A stretch of 64,000 nt of DNA from Aureibaculum algae (GCF_006065315.1 NZ_CP040749.1:2122501-2186500); one strand, 5' to 3'. Counted from the stretch's first letter, positions 36,599 through 45,655 are shown. Numbers and translations: made by a program. The notes: generated from the sequence alone by a model not told the origin.

Positions 36599-37420
36599 AT
36601 GAAAAACCATAAATTACTAATTATCATTTTTACGTTTATATTTCTTTATGGATGTAGAACGCAACAGGTTCAATCTAAACAAGAAGTAAATGGAAATATT
36701 CCCCTTCGAGAATATTCTATTCAAGCGGTTTTATGGCAACAAAATGCAGCAGAATATAGAGCATTGGCGTATCAAGCATTCAATTTAGCACAGCTTCAGT
36801 TAGATAATATAATTGCGAATAACAAAGAGCCTAAGAAGCCTCTAGCAATAGTAACAGATATTGATGAAACGTTATTAGATAATAGTCCATACAGTGGAAA
36901 ACAGATAGAACTTGATGAAGAATATACGTCACTCAGATGGGCAGAATGGGTAAAGCTAAAAAAAGCAGAAGCGATACCAGGTGCATTACAATTTTTTAAT
37001 TATGCAAAAAGTAAAGGTGTAGAAGTGTTTTATATTTCTAATAGATCTGTCAAACAAAAAAATGAAACTATAGAGAATCTAGTATTAAAAGGATTTCCTT
37101 TTGCTGATAATGCACATGTTTTATTAAAAGATGAAACTAGTGGAAAAGAACCAAGAAGACTTTTAGTGCAAGAAAATTTCGAAATTGTATTATTAATTGG
37201 TGATAATTTATCCGATTTCTCAGAAACATTTGAGAACAGTTCTACAGCGGTTAGAAATAACAAGGTAGATAGTTTAAAATCGATATTTGGTACAACGTTT
37301 ATTGTACTACCCAATCCAATGTATGGAGACTGGGAAACAAAAGGTATTATGGAAGGAAAGTATGATTGGACTAATTTTCAAAAAGACTCACTTCGAGTAA
37401 AAAAAATAAAGACTTACTAA
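36599..37420 (+). CDS. Lipoprotein acid phosphatase, 5'-nucleotidase e(P4) family (HAD class C)
   Basis: A 273-residue outer-membrane or periplasmic lipoprotein: signal ending IFLYGC with lipobox Cys at 19. The family start EYSIQAVLWQQNAAEYRALAYQAF is clear. HAD motif I is IVTDIDETLLDN, with the double Asp. Motif II is YISNRS, and the motif III/IV region is LIGDNLSDF. It dephosphorylates nucleotides and other monoesters outside the cytoplasm, feeding phosphate or nucleoside uptake. No island palindrome was seen directly upstream. Confidence 0.9.
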   Translation: MKNHKLLIIIFTFIFLYGCRTQQVQSKQEVNGNIPLREYSIQAVLWQQNAAEYRALAYQAFNLAQLQLDNIIANNKEPKKPLAIVTDIDETLLDNSPYSGKQIELDEEYTSLRWAEWVKLKKAEAIPGALQFFNYAKSKGVEVFYISNRSVKQKNETIENLVLKGFPFADNAHVLLKDETSGKEPRRLLVQENFEIVLLIGDNLSDFSETFENSSTAVRNNKVDSLKSIFGTTFIVLPNPMYGDWETKGIMEGKYDWTNFQKDSLRVKKIKTY

Positions 37421-37448
37421 ACACCTTAGAAAGGTAAATATAAAAGAA

Positions 37449-37491
37449 TGATCTAGGTCATTTTAAATGTGCTATTAAATCTAAATCTTTG
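37449..37491 (+). promoter_or_regulatory. Island promoter 3: TGATCTAGGTCA plus AATCTTTG
   Basis: The palindrome (37449-37460) is centred 29.5 bp before a one-mismatch -7 box (37484-37491). Drives the UbiB-family gene, with a leader of about 145 bp. Confidence 0.65.
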
Positions 37492-37636
37492 AAGGATAGA
37501 ATACTGAGAAGTATGATACTGAATTTGCTATAAAACAGTAAGTGATTCCGAATAAAATGGAATCTCAGAAGAGGTATATACAACTCTTAAAAAAGAATTC
37601 TATTTTTTTAAGGATATATATAACTAAAATTATGTT

Positions 37637-39319
37637 ATGGCAGGTTTAAAAATTCCAAAACAACAAGAGCTTAAAAGATATAACAAACTATTTGCTGTAC
37701 TTACAAAATATGGTTTTGAGGATGTTATGGCACACCATCAAATAAAAAAAATAATTCCCAAAAGTTATCTTAAAAAACATCCAAACACGCAAAAGAATCT
37801 TTCTTTTACAAAATATGAGCGTATACGAATGATGTTGGAAGAGTTGGGACCTACTTATGTAAAATTAGGACAAATATTTAGTAACAGAGAAGATATGTTA
37901 CCTCCTGATTTAATAAAGGAACTTGTAAAGCTACAAGATCATGTACTGACATTAAAAAATTTCAATATTAAAGAAGTAGTTGAACAGGAGCTAAAAATAA
38001 ATAGTACAGATTATTTTCAATCAATTGATAGTGCCCCATTAGCAGCAGCATCTCTAGCTCAAGTACATAAAGCAATCTTATTAAATGGAAATGAAGTCGT
38101 ATTAAAAGTGCAACGGCCCGATATCAAAGAAACTATAGAAGCTGACATTTTAGTAATGAAACAAGTTGCTAAAAGTTTAGAAAAACATAGTAGTCAAGCA
38201 AAAGCCTTCCAGCCAAAGCAAATAATAGCTTCTTTTGAAAAAAGTATAAGAGAAGAGCTTCAGTTTTTACAGGAAGTAGAAAATATGGAACATTTTGCTA
38301 AAGATTTTAAAGGCAATGCATCTATTTATGTTCCTAAAGTGTATCGAGAACTATCTACAGACAAGCTTATTTGTATGGAATTTATTGATGGAATTAAAGT
38401 TTCTGAAATTGATACGCTTACATCGTTAAATATAGATTGTAGTACTGTTGCCAAGGTTGGCGTAGATCTCTATTTAGAACAGATTTTAGAGCATGGTTTT
38501 TTTCATGCAGATCCGCATCCTGGAAACATTTTTGTACTTCCAAAGACCCAGCAAATTTGTTTTATTGATTTTGGAATGATGGGGTCTATTATGCCAAATG
38601 ACAGAGACACGTTAAGTGATCTCTTGTTATATTTTATGAAAAATGATGTTAAAAAAATAATTCAATTATTAGAGAAAATTGCTGTTAAAGCCAATATTGA
38701 CGATTATAAAAAATTAGAGTATGATTTGTATGAATTGATAGTAGGTGTTAGTAATACTTCCATTAAAAATATCAGAATGGGGATTGTTCTTAATCAGTTT
38801 AAATCTGTTTTATACGGAAATCATATAATTTTACCCCATTATATGTATATGCTCATCCGTGGTTTAATTATTATAGAAGGCGTAGGTTTAAAACTAGATC
38901 CTAAATTTAATATCACAGATAATTTAGAACCTTACTCTACTAAAATTACAAAAAAGCGTTTCAGTTTAAAACGTTTGTTAAAAAAGAACTTCACAAGATT
39001 ACAAGACCTAAACAGTCTCGCTGATTCATTACCAGATGATATTACTATCATTCTAAATAAAATTAAAGAAGGAAAACTAGTAATTGTACATAAGCATAAG
39101 GGCCTAAAAGAATTTCAAAGCACACTAAATAAAGCTTCTAATCGATTAGTTTTTGCGGTTATTATAGCCGCATTATCAATTGGTTCATCCATTTTAGTGA
39201 TTGCTAAAATGCCTCCTTTGGTATATGGTATTCCTTTGCTTGGAGCCATTGGTTTTATACTGTCTGCAGTTTTAGGATTTTACATCGTTATTTCCATTTT
39301 TAAGAATAAGGAGTATTGA
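37637..39319 (+). CDS. ABC1/UbiB family atypical kinase
   Basis: A 560-residue member of the UbiB/ADCK family. Motifs: KxGQ-like VKLGQIFSNREDMLP, Ala-rich loop APLAAASLAQVHKA, VVLKVQRPD, catalytic FFHADPHPGNIFVL and the metal-binding CFIDFGMMG. Two C-terminal transmembrane helices lie at about 505-530 and 535-556 (VFAVIIAALSIGSSILVI). The family supports isoprenoid quinone synthesis through its ATPase activity; this lineage makes menaquinone, so the direct target is uncertain. DUF4010 follows 22 bp downstream. Confidence 0.92.
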   Translation: MAGLKIPKQQELKRYNKLFAVLTKYGFEDVMAHHQIKKIIPKSYLKKHPNTQKNLSFTKYERIRMMLEELGPTYVKLGQIFSNREDMLPPDLIKELVKLQDHVLTLKNFNIKEVVEQELKINSTDYFQSIDSAPLAAASLAQVHKAILLNGNEVVLKVQRPDIKETIEADILVMKQVAKSLEKHSSQAKAFQPKQIIASFEKSIREELQFLQEVENMEHFAKDFKGNASIYVPKVYRELSTDKLICMEFIDGIKVSEIDTLTSLNIDCSTVAKVGVDLYLEQILEHGFFHADPHPGNIFVLPKTQQICFIDFGMMGSIMPNDRDTLSDLLLYFMKNDVKKIIQLLEKIAVKANIDDYKKLEYDLYELIVGVSNTSIKNIRMGIVLNQFKSVLYGNHIILPHYMYMLIRGLIIIEGVGLKLDPKFNITDNLEPYSTKITKKRFSLKRLLKKNFTRLQDLNSLADSLPDDITIILNKIKEGKLVIVHKHKGLKEFQSTLNKASNRLVFAVIIAALSIGSSILVIAKMPPLVYGIPLLGAIGFILSAVLGFYIVISIFKNKEY

Positions 39320-39341
39320 TTTTTTTTAATATTCAAAGATT

Positions 39342-40613
39342 ATGCAAATACATCAAGAAATTAGCGAGTTGGTTGGATCTTACATATTGGGTGTACTTAT
39401 CAGTTTAGGTATTGGCTTAATACTGGGGCTTGAAAGAGAATATGACAAACTAAAAGAAGAAAGAGGTTTTGCAGGAATTCGCACATTTCCAATGGTTTCA
39501 ATTCTAGGGTTTACTTTAGGAACATTAACTGATAAATTTACGCCATGGCTATTAATCGTAGGTTTTGGTTCATTTATTTTCTTTTTAGTACTTAATCATT
39601 TTTACCAGAAACAGGAAGAATATGCTAAAGGGATTACCACCAATATAGCCTTGATAGTCACTTTTGTTTTAGGGGTAATGATCTCGGCAGAATATTATCG
39701 AAATGCGGTAGCTACTGCTGTAATAATTGTAACATTACTTTCGCTCAAAAATCGATTTCATTCTGTTATCAGCAATATAACCTCAGAAGAACTGTTCGCA
39801 TTTATAAAGTTTTCAATAATAGCTTTGTTAATTCTACCTTTTCTTCCTAACAAAACGTATGGTCCAGATCATTTGCTCAACCCTTTTGAAATAGGTTCCA
39901 TTATCGTAATTGTTTCTTTTTTGAATTTCATAGGCTATTTTTTAGTAAAATTTGTAGGTTCTAAAAAAGGGATTCTTCTTACGGCTATTCTTGGCGGATT
40001 AATATCTAGTACCGCAGTGGCTTGGAATTACGCCTCAAGAAGCAAGGATTCTCCAGAGCTTTCAAAAAAATATAGTGCAGGTATTATTGTAGCCTCGGCA
40101 ATTATGTTTCCTAGAATAGCCTTATTAGCTTATATCTTTAACAATGCCATTATTAAGTATTTAGCACTTCCATTTGGTTTATTGACATTGGTTTGTATCA
40201 TAGCTACTTTAGTATTAATGCGGAAAGATGACAGTAAGCCTGATACTGATATTAAACTGGGTAATCCGCTTAACATGTTAAATGCAATAGGATTTGGAGT
40301 GGTCTATTTAGTGATCCTTTTTGCCGTTTATTATAGTAATCGATTTTTTGGTGAAAGTGGTTTGTATTATTCTGCATTAATAGCAGGTTTAGCAGACACC
40401 GATGCCATTACTATTAGCATGGCTAAGTTTTCTGTAGATGGAGAAAAACTGCAACTCGCATCATCAGTTATAATTGCAGCTACGATGAGTAATATGTTTG
40501 TAAAGCTTATCACTACAATAATAAAAGGTTCAAAAACTACAGGTAAACTAGTAAGCTACGCTTTTGGTAGCGTTATTTTGGTAGGAGTTATTTATATTCT
40601 AATCCTTAACTGA
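39342..40613 (+). CDS. MgtC/SapB N-domain plus DUF4010 membrane protein
   Basis: A 423-residue polytopic membrane protein with about 12 helices. The N-terminal MgtC/SapB domain has IGLILGLEREYDKLKEERGF and GIRTFPMVSILGF. The second half is DUF4010, with SSTAVAWNYASRSK and ALIAGLADTDAITISMAK. It probably shares the UbiB transcript (22-bp gap). Transport or Mg2+ stress functions have been proposed for MgtC domains, but the cargo is unknown. Confidence 0.88.
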   Translation: MQIHQEISELVGSYILGVLISLGIGLILGLEREYDKLKEERGFAGIRTFPMVSILGFTLGTLTDKFTPWLLIVGFGSFIFFLVLNHFYQKQEEYAKGITTNIALIVTFVLGVMISAEYYRNAVATAVIIVTLLSLKNRFHSVISNITSEELFAFIKFSIIALLILPFLPNKTYGPDHLLNPFEIGSIIVIVSFLNFIGYFLVKFVGSKKGILLTAILGGLISSTAVAWNYASRSKDSPELSKKYSAGIIVASAIMFPRIALLAYIFNNAIIKYLALPFGLLTLVCIIATLVLMRKDDSKPDTDIKLGNPLNMLNAIGFGVVYLVILFAVYYSNRFFGESGLYYSALIAGLADTDAITISMAKFSVDGEKLQLASSVIIAATMSNMFVKLITTIIKGSKTTGKLVSYAFGSVILVGVIYILILN

Positions 40614-40691
40614 TCACAACCTTTATGTTCTCTTCTATTATCGTTTCTAGGTTCTAAAAATTTAAAAAACTTTCTTCTTTTATAATCATGC

Positions 40692-40734
40692 TGACCTAGG
40701 TCAGTGTCACTATTGTTAAAGCCAATTAATTTTG
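40692..40734 (+). promoter_or_regulatory. Island promoter 4: TGACCTAGGTCA plus TAATTTTG
   Basis: A perfect palindrome CTGACCTAGGTCAG (core 40692-40703) centred 29.5 bp before an exact -7 box (40727-40734). Drives the DUF5661 pseudogene. Confidence 0.85.
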
Positions 40735-40788
40735 TTGGTATAATCTAGACAGGAGGTATAAATTTTCTGTTAGTTAAATACACATACA

Positions 40789-41061
40789 ATGACAAAAATA
40801 AACTCAGAAGAAGCAAAAGTGATTGGAAATAATTTGGGTATCGATTGGAATGCTATTCGATTAGACGAATTTGCAAAAGGTGTAAATGTTGAATTTGAAC
40901 ATGGCACAAGATATCCAGAAACCAATGTGACTAATAATGATACAGCCTTAACAGGAAAAATAGCTTAGGCACATTTAAAAGAGTTTCCTGATTATTATAC
41001 ACGGTTAGAGAAAATGGAAAATAAAGCGGAAGCGTATTGGAAAGAACGAGAGTTAAACTAA
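40789..41061 (+). pseudogene. DUF5661-like protein gene broken by one nonsense codon
   Basis: Reading from the ATG gives INSEEAKVIGNNLGIDW, VNVEFEHGTRYPETNVTNND and LTGKIA, then TAG at codon 60 (40966-40968). The same frame continues with AHLKEFPDYYTRLEKMENK to TAA at 41059. The whole matches the roughly 90-residue DUF5661 family, where this position is normally a leucine (GKIALAHL). One T-to-A change (TTG to TAG) explains it. Either a recent null mutation or a sequencing error. The gene keeps a perfect island promoter 55 bp upstream. Confidence 0.75.
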
Positions 41062-41081
41062 TGTGAAAATTTTATACGCTC

Positions 41082-41124
41082 TGACCTAGGTCAGTGTATT
41101 ACAGTTAAGAGCTATCTAATTTTG
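41082..41124 (+). promoter_or_regulatory. Island promoter 5: TGACCTAGGTCA plus TAATTTTG
   Basis: A perfect palindrome (41082-41093) centred 29.5 bp before an exact -7 box (41117-41124). Drives the ferritin operon, 67 bp before its first ATG. Confidence 0.85.
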
Positions 41125-41191
41125 ACCTATAAATCTTTACCTAGAGCTAAAGAATAATAACAACAATATATAATATTTAAAAAATTAAATC

Positions 41192-41701
41192 ATGGAAACA
41201 AAATCAGAATTTTTAAGCGAAGCTATGGTTAAGTTACTAAATTATCGTGTGGAACAAGAAGAGTATTCTTCAAGAATATACTTGGCTATGTCTACTTGGT
41301 TAGATGATAAGGGGTTTGTAGGAGCTTCCAAATTATTTAAACAATATAGCGATGAAGAAATAGTACATGCAAACAAAGCAAGAAAAATTCTTTTAGCAAA
41401 TGGGTTACGACCTGTAACACCTGCTTTAAAACAACCAAAACAAGATTTTTTAAGTCTACCTGATGTCATACAATCAGCATTGGCACATGAACAAGAAATT
41501 ACAAGACAATGTTATGCACTTACTAAAGCTGCCCATGACGAAGGTAATTTTATGGTAGTGGAATTGGGCTTATGGTACGCTAAAGAACAAGCAGAGGAAT
41601 TAAGCAAAGTACAGTACCTATTAGATCGTTTGGAAGCTTTTGGAGAAGAGTTAAGCATGTTGAGAAGACTAGATGATGAAATGGGACAATTGGTATCATA
41701 A
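41192..41701 (+). CDS. Ferritin
   Basis: A 169-residue four-helix bundle of the non-heme ferritin family. The ferroxidase residues are visible in YRVEQEEYSSRIYLAMSTW (Glu), YSDEEIVHANKARKIL (Glu and His) and ALAHEQEITRQC, with KEQAEELSKVQYLL in the fourth helix. It oxidises Fe(II) and stores iron in a 24-mer in the cytosol, which also limits Fenton damage. It is the first gene of a long operon (ferritin to DUF308) behind island promoter 5. Confidence 0.93.
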   Translation: METKSEFLSEAMVKLLNYRVEQEEYSSRIYLAMSTWLDDKGFVGASKLFKQYSDEEIVHANKARKILLANGLRPVTPALKQPKQDFLSLPDVIQSALAHEQEITRQCYALTKAAHDEGNFMVVELGLWYAKEQAEELSKVQYLLDRLEAFGEELSMLRRLDDEMGQLVS

Positions 41702-41755
41702 TTAGGTAACATTCACATTAAAAAAAATAGTAATAACATTTAAATAACAAATAAA

Positions 41756-42574
41756 ATGGCAAATATTATAGTAGTTCCATTTAAGGAAGAAAAAAGGGCC
41801 ATAGATGCCTTACACAAAATTAAAGAATTAGATGCTTATGGAGATATTACCCTCTATGAACATATGATGATTCGAAAAAAAGAAAACAATCAATTTGAAG
41901 TATTAAACGATCAAACTGATGAAGAAGGCTGGAGAACCTTAACAGGAGCTGCAGTTGGTGGTTTATTAGGAGCCATTGCGGGACCTGTAGGTTTTGTTAT
42001 CGGATTGTATTCAGGTTTAGCCGTTGGTGCAATTGCCGATGTAAGTCGTTATGATTTTGAAGATGATTTTGTGAAAAAAGTAAGTAATCAAATGACTGTG
42101 GGTACCATTGCTATAATTGCTGAGGTAGGAGAAGACAGTTCCGTTTTTATTAATGAAGCTCTTGAACCTTATGCTTCGGAGATTATGAGAAGTGAAGCAG
42201 GAATAGAATTTGACGATTATGTAGATGAGCAAATTGAAGATATTGAAGATAAAATTGAAGATCAACGAGAAAAACTCAAAAAAGCTACTAAGGAAGAAAA
42301 GGTTAAAATAAAATCTAAAATAGCTGAATTGAAAGCAAAACGTAAATCCAAAATTACGGCATTGGAAACAAGAAGAAAACAGTTGCTAAAATCTATTAAA
42401 GATAAATCGGATGCTCGTTTAAAACAAATGGAAAATCGTTTGAAAGAATATGAACATTCTGTGACAAGTTCAATTGTAAAAGCTAGGAAAAATAGATTGA
42501 AAAAAAGAATTAAAAAAGAAGAAGAAAAATTATACCAATTGCATGCTGCACTAGGGGATGAATTTATGGATTGA
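41756..42574 (+). CDS. DUF1269-like protein with long C-terminal coiled coil
   Basis: A 272-residue protein. Residues 1-60 resemble the DUF1269 fold (IIVVPFKEEKRAIDALHKIKEL, DITLYEHMMI). A glycine-rich hydrophobic hairpin at about 63-97 (GAAVGGLLGAIAGPVGFVIG) may contact the membrane. A second small domain ends near 140. Residues 155-270 are a highly charged coiled coil (IEDIEDKIEDQREKLKKATK). DUF1269 proteins are linked to stress in many bacteria. Second gene of the ferritin operon (54-bp gap). Confidence 0.75.
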   Translation: MANIIVVPFKEEKRAIDALHKIKELDAYGDITLYEHMMIRKKENNQFEVLNDQTDEEGWRTLTGAAVGGLLGAIAGPVGFVIGLYSGLAVGAIADVSRYDFEDDFVKKVSNQMTVGTIAIIAEVGEDSSVFINEALEPYASEIMRSEAGIEFDDYVDEQIEDIEDKIEDQREKLKKATKEEKVKIKSKIAELKAKRKSKITALETRRKQLLKSIKDKSDARLKQMENRLKEYEHSVTSSIVKARKNRLKKRIKKEEEKLYQLHAALGDEFMD

Positions 42575-42608
42575 TTATAAGATTTTTAATATTTAATATA
42601 TAGCAGAG

Positions 42609-43318
42609 ATGGGAAAGTTAATTTTAGTGAGACATGGAAAAAGCATATGGAATGTAGAAAACATATTTACAGGATGGACAGATGTTGATATTGCAGCCGA
42701 AGGTATTGAAGAAGCCATAATAGCCGGCGAAATTATTCGAGATCGTAATATATCCATTGATATTTGTTTTTCATCTTATTTGAAAAGAGCTATAAAAACG
42801 GCTGCTATTATTTTGGATACTAGTGATTTGATGTACATTGATTTTAAAAAAGTTGGAAGCTAAATGAACGTAATTACGGTGCTTGGCAAGGAAGAAATAA
42901 AGATGAAGTAAAAAGAGATGTTGGTGAAGATTTTTATTGGAAGGTTAGGAGGGGATTTAGCACTCCACCTCCTAGTCTTTCAGTAGATGATGAACGGAAT
43001 CCGAAATTCGATGAGAAATATAAAAAAGTCAATGTAAATGAATTACCCATGGAGGAATCGTTAAAAGACACAAAACAAAGAACGGTGGCCTATTTTTATG
43101 AAGCTATTGTCCCTGAACTTGTAAAAGGTAAAACGGTGTTGGTGGCGGCTCATGGAAATTCTATTCGAGCTTTAATAGGACATATTGAAGGTATTGTTGC
43201 AGAAGAAATGCCGAAAGTTGAGGTTCAAACAGGTGTTTTAAATATTTATGAGTTTGATAATATCATGACTGTTAAAGAGAGATATGTACTCCAAAAAGAA
43301 GTTGAAGTTTTTCATTAA
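42609..43318 (+). pseudogene. gpmA: 2,3-bisphosphoglycerate-dependent phosphoglycerate mutase, frameshifted
   Basis: The first frame (42609-42863) carries LILVRHGKSIWNVENIFTGW with the phospho-His, then ends at a TAA after FKKVGS. Adding one A to the A6 run at 42846-42851 restores FKKSWKLNERNYGAWQGRNK, WKVRRGFSTPPPSL and the second frame with LVAAHGNSIRALIGH, the other catalytic His. So a 1-base deletion in a homopolymer splits an otherwise complete gene of about 235 codons. A sequencing error is possible. The glycolytic mutase role is intact in sequence apart from this lesion. Confidence 0.85.
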
Positions 43319-43334
43319 AAAAGGGTAAAAAGAG

Positions 43335-43811
43335 ATGCGTATTGCAAATTTATCGATAATGGTAATTCTGGTAGGAAGCATTTTAACAAGTTGTGGCTCT
43401 ACTAAAACTAAAGCTATACATGGGTCAAAAAAAACTACAAATACGGCTATTGTACCTTTAAATGAAAACGCTAAAGATGCTGAAATAACTCAAAAAGACG
43501 GATGGCAAAAATTTAATAGTGATTCTCAAAAGAAACTATTAGAAATAGAAAATCAAATTGAAGCCTTAAGAAGGGAGATTGCAAATCATGACAAAAAAGA
43601 TCAAAAGAAAAGGATCAAAACACTGGATTCATTAGAAGAAAAAAAGAATATACTCAAATCGAGATTAGTTAAAATTAACAAAAGAATTAAATCAAATATA
43701 GAAGATATAAATAGAACACAAGAAGTAGTAACAATAGCTTTTGAAAAGGACTTTGTTCAAGATTTAAATGAGCTTTTAATGGGGCTTAAAGATTTTTTGA
43801 AAAATAAATAA
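43335..43811 (+). CDS. Coiled-coil lipoprotein, tandem copy 1
   Basis: A 158-residue lipoprotein with signal ending VGSILTSCG (Cys 20). The mature part begins with a Thr/Lys-rich stretch, then WQKFNSDSQKKLLEIENQIEALRR and a long charged coiled coil ending NELLMGLKDFLKNK. It shares the lipobox block, the W-K/T-F-x-x-[DS]-S motif and the terminal ALKDFF/LKDFL block with the next two genes. Fourth position in the ferritin operon. Function unknown; an envelope spacer or stress role is possible. Confidence 0.75.
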   Translation: MRIANLSIMVILVGSILTSCGSTKTKAIHGSKKTTNTAIVPLNENAKDAEITQKDGWQKFNSDSQKKLLEIENQIEALRREIANHDKKDQKKRIKTLDSLEEKKNILKSRLVKINKRIKSNIEDINRTQEVVTIAFEKDFVQDLNELLMGLKDFLKNK

Positions 43812-43823
43812 AAATAGATAGTA

Positions 43824-44324
43824 ATGAAAAAAAATATTTTATCCTTTACCATAATAGTTCTTATGGTAGGGAGCATTTTAACAAGCTGTGGAACAGCAGT
43901 AAAGAAAGATGTTGCATCCGCTAAAGAAAATGCAAAGGCAGCACATAATGATTTGAATCAGGCAAGAAAAGATTCTCAAATAGAACTTAGTAGTACTATA
44001 CAATCAGATTGGGGAAAATTTAAAGCAGATTCTCAAATTGCATTAGACAATAGTAAAATAGAAATTGAGAAATTACGTGGGGAAATAGTGAGTGCCAATG
44101 AAGCTCGTCAGCAAGAGTTAAATAAGGAGCTTGACAAATTAGAACAAAATGGAAATGATCTTAAGAAAAGGTTGAAACAAAAAAATAAAACACTCGAAAA
44201 AAGTTTGACTAAAATTAATGAAGCCGACAATATATTAAGAACAGATTTTCAAAAACAGTTTGTTTCGGATATGAATGAGTTACAAACAGCATTAAAAGAT
44301 TTTTTCAGTAAAAACGCTATATAA
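43824..44324 (+). CDS. Coiled-coil lipoprotein, tandem copy 2
   Basis: A 166-residue paralogue with signal FTIIVLMVGSILTSCG (lipobox Cys at 22). The mature chain has an Ala/Lys-rich N-terminal helix (VASAKENAKAAHNDLNQARK), then IQSDWGKFKADSQIAL, a coiled coil and the end FVSDMNELQTALKDFFS. Begins 12 bp after copy 1. The signal-peptide DNA is nearly identical to that of copy 3, pointing to tandem duplication. Confidence 0.75.
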   Translation: MKKNILSFTIIVLMVGSILTSCGTAVKKDVASAKENAKAAHNDLNQARKDSQIELSSTIQSDWGKFKADSQIALDNSKIEIEKLRGEIVSANEARQQELNKELDKLEQNGNDLKKRLKQKNKTLEKSLTKINEADNILRTDFQKQFVSDMNELQTALKDFFSKNAI

Positions 44325-44384
44325 CACAGTAATAAGACCTCTTAATAATAACAATAAAATAATAACAATGTAAATATTAAAATT

Positions 44385-44885
44385 ATGAAAACAAAAATTT
44401 TATCCTTTACCGTAATCGTTTTTATGGTGGGAAGCATTTTAACAAGTTGTGGTAATCAATCCAAACAAGATGCGAAAGAAGTTAAACAAGATGCAAAAGA
44501 ATTGAGTAAAGACTTAAAACAAGGAGCAAAAGACACTAGTCAAGAGATTAAAACAGCGGTACAATCAGATTGGAATACATTTAAAACTTCATCTGAAAAA
44601 GCTATTGAAAATACAGATAAAGAAATTAAAGTGCTTAGAACAAAAATTGCGAAAGCCAATAAAAATGAAAAAGAAAAATTGACAAAAGCATTGAATAAGT
44701 TAGAAGAAAAAAACAAAGAACTTAAAGAAAAACTTGCACAAAGGGGTAAAGAATTTAAAGAAGATGTAATTGATTTTAACGAATCAGCAAAAGCAAACGA
44801 AGAAAAATTTGAACGAGAATTTACCCATGATATGGATGAATTAGGTACCGCTTTAAAAGATCTTTTTAAAAATAATGTAGACTAA
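44385..44885 (+). CDS. Coiled-coil lipoprotein, tandem copy 3
   Basis: A 166-residue paralogue with signal FTVIVFMVGSILTSCG (Cys at 22). It continues with a heptad-like QDAKEVKQDAKELSKDLKQ stretch that looks like the apolipoprotein/YtxH-type amphipathic repeat. Then VQSDWNTFKTSSEKAI, a coiled coil and FTHDMDELGTALKDLFKN. It lies 60 bp after copy 2 and 20 bp before the DUF308 gene in the same operon. Confidence 0.75.
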   Translation: MKTKILSFTVIVFMVGSILTSCGNQSKQDAKEVKQDAKELSKDLKQGAKDTSQEIKTAVQSDWNTFKTSSEKAIENTDKEIKVLRTKIAKANKNEKEKLTKALNKLEEKNKELKEKLAQRGKEFKEDVIDFNESAKANEEKFEREFTHDMDELGTALKDLFKNNVD

Positions 44886-44905
44886 TAATCTTAAACTATA
44901 ATGTT

Positions 44906-45475
44906 ATGTCAACTTCAATTTTAAGTTCAGCACAAACTGCAGTAAAAAATTGGTGGATTTCGCTCTTAATAGGTATCCTATATATTATTGCAGGAGTTTG
45001 GGTGTTTCAAACACCATTAGAAAGTTATGTGTCATTAAGTATTATTTTTAGTGTATTTATCTTTGTTTCGGGTATATCTCAAATCGCATTATCTATTTCT
45101 AGTAAAAATGAGATGCCAGATTGGGGATGGTATTTGGCAGGTGGTATTCTAGATCTTATTATAGGTGTTTTATTAATAACGCACCCATTAATGACTATGG
45201 CTATATTACCTTTTTATGTAGGTTTTTGGCTACTATTTCAAGGTTTTATGGCAATTGGGTTATCATTTCAATTAAAATCAGTTGGAACACCCTCTTGGGG
45301 ATGGTTACTATTTTTAGGGATTCTTACATTACTATTTTCATTTCTATTATTAGCAAATCCGATTTTAGCAGGGGTAAGTATTGTTTATATGACAGCAATG
45401 GCTTTTGTTACTGCTGGTATATTTAGAATAATATTAGCCTTTAATTTAAAAAAAATAAAAAATACTTTTGATTAA
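44906..45475 (+). CDS. HdeD-like DUF308 membrane protein
   Basis: A 189-residue protein with six transmembrane helices in three hairpins: WWISLLIGILYIIAGVWVF, then a second pair with DWGWYLAGGILDLIIGVLLI and a third with SWGWLLFLGILTLLFSFLLL. The repeated W-x-x-x-L-x-G-I-L pattern defines the HdeD/DUF308 family, associated with acid resistance in enterobacteria. It closes the ferritin operon. The role here is unproven. Confidence 0.88.
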   Translation: MSTSILSSAQTAVKNWWISLLIGILYIIAGVWVFQTPLESYVSLSIIFSVFIFVSGISQIALSISSKNEMPDWGWYLAGGILDLIIGVLLITHPLMTMAILPFYVGFWLLFQGFMAIGLSFQLKSVGTPSWGWLLFLGILTLLFSFLLLANPILAGVSIVYMTAMAFVTAGIFRIILAFNLKKIKNTFD

Positions 45476-45497
45476 TTGGTATAAGCAGTGTAATAAG

Positions 45498-45540
45498 AGA
45501 TAGAGGTCATAAGCTTTTTCAATTTAATTTGTTATTTATT
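45498..45540 (+). promoter_or_regulatory. Degenerate candidate island site: AGATAGAGGTCA plus TATTTATT
   Basis: One half-site mismatch (AGA for TGA) at 45498-45509 and a poor -7 box at the expected 29.5-bp distance. May drive the oleate hydratase gene; weak evidence. Confidence 0.2.
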
Positions 45541-45655
45541 CTCCTCTGAGTAAATTCTTGAACTGGTAACATAATTAGTAAGAATTGGTTTATAGAAAAT
45601 ACTTTATCTGTTAAAGCACTGCTTTTTTATTCGGAGTAATAAAATTATAGAAAAA

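Noticed and set aside
42841..42860. Programmed -1 frameshift in gpmA
   Set aside because: The slip site is T AAA AAA, which does not allow full re-pairing in the P site; kept only as an alternative to mutation or sequencing error.
45121..45426. Frame of 101 codons inside the DUF308 gene
   Set aside because: Same-strand alternate frame; rich in Tyr, Arg and Cys, as expected of a frame-shifted reading of a membrane protein gene.
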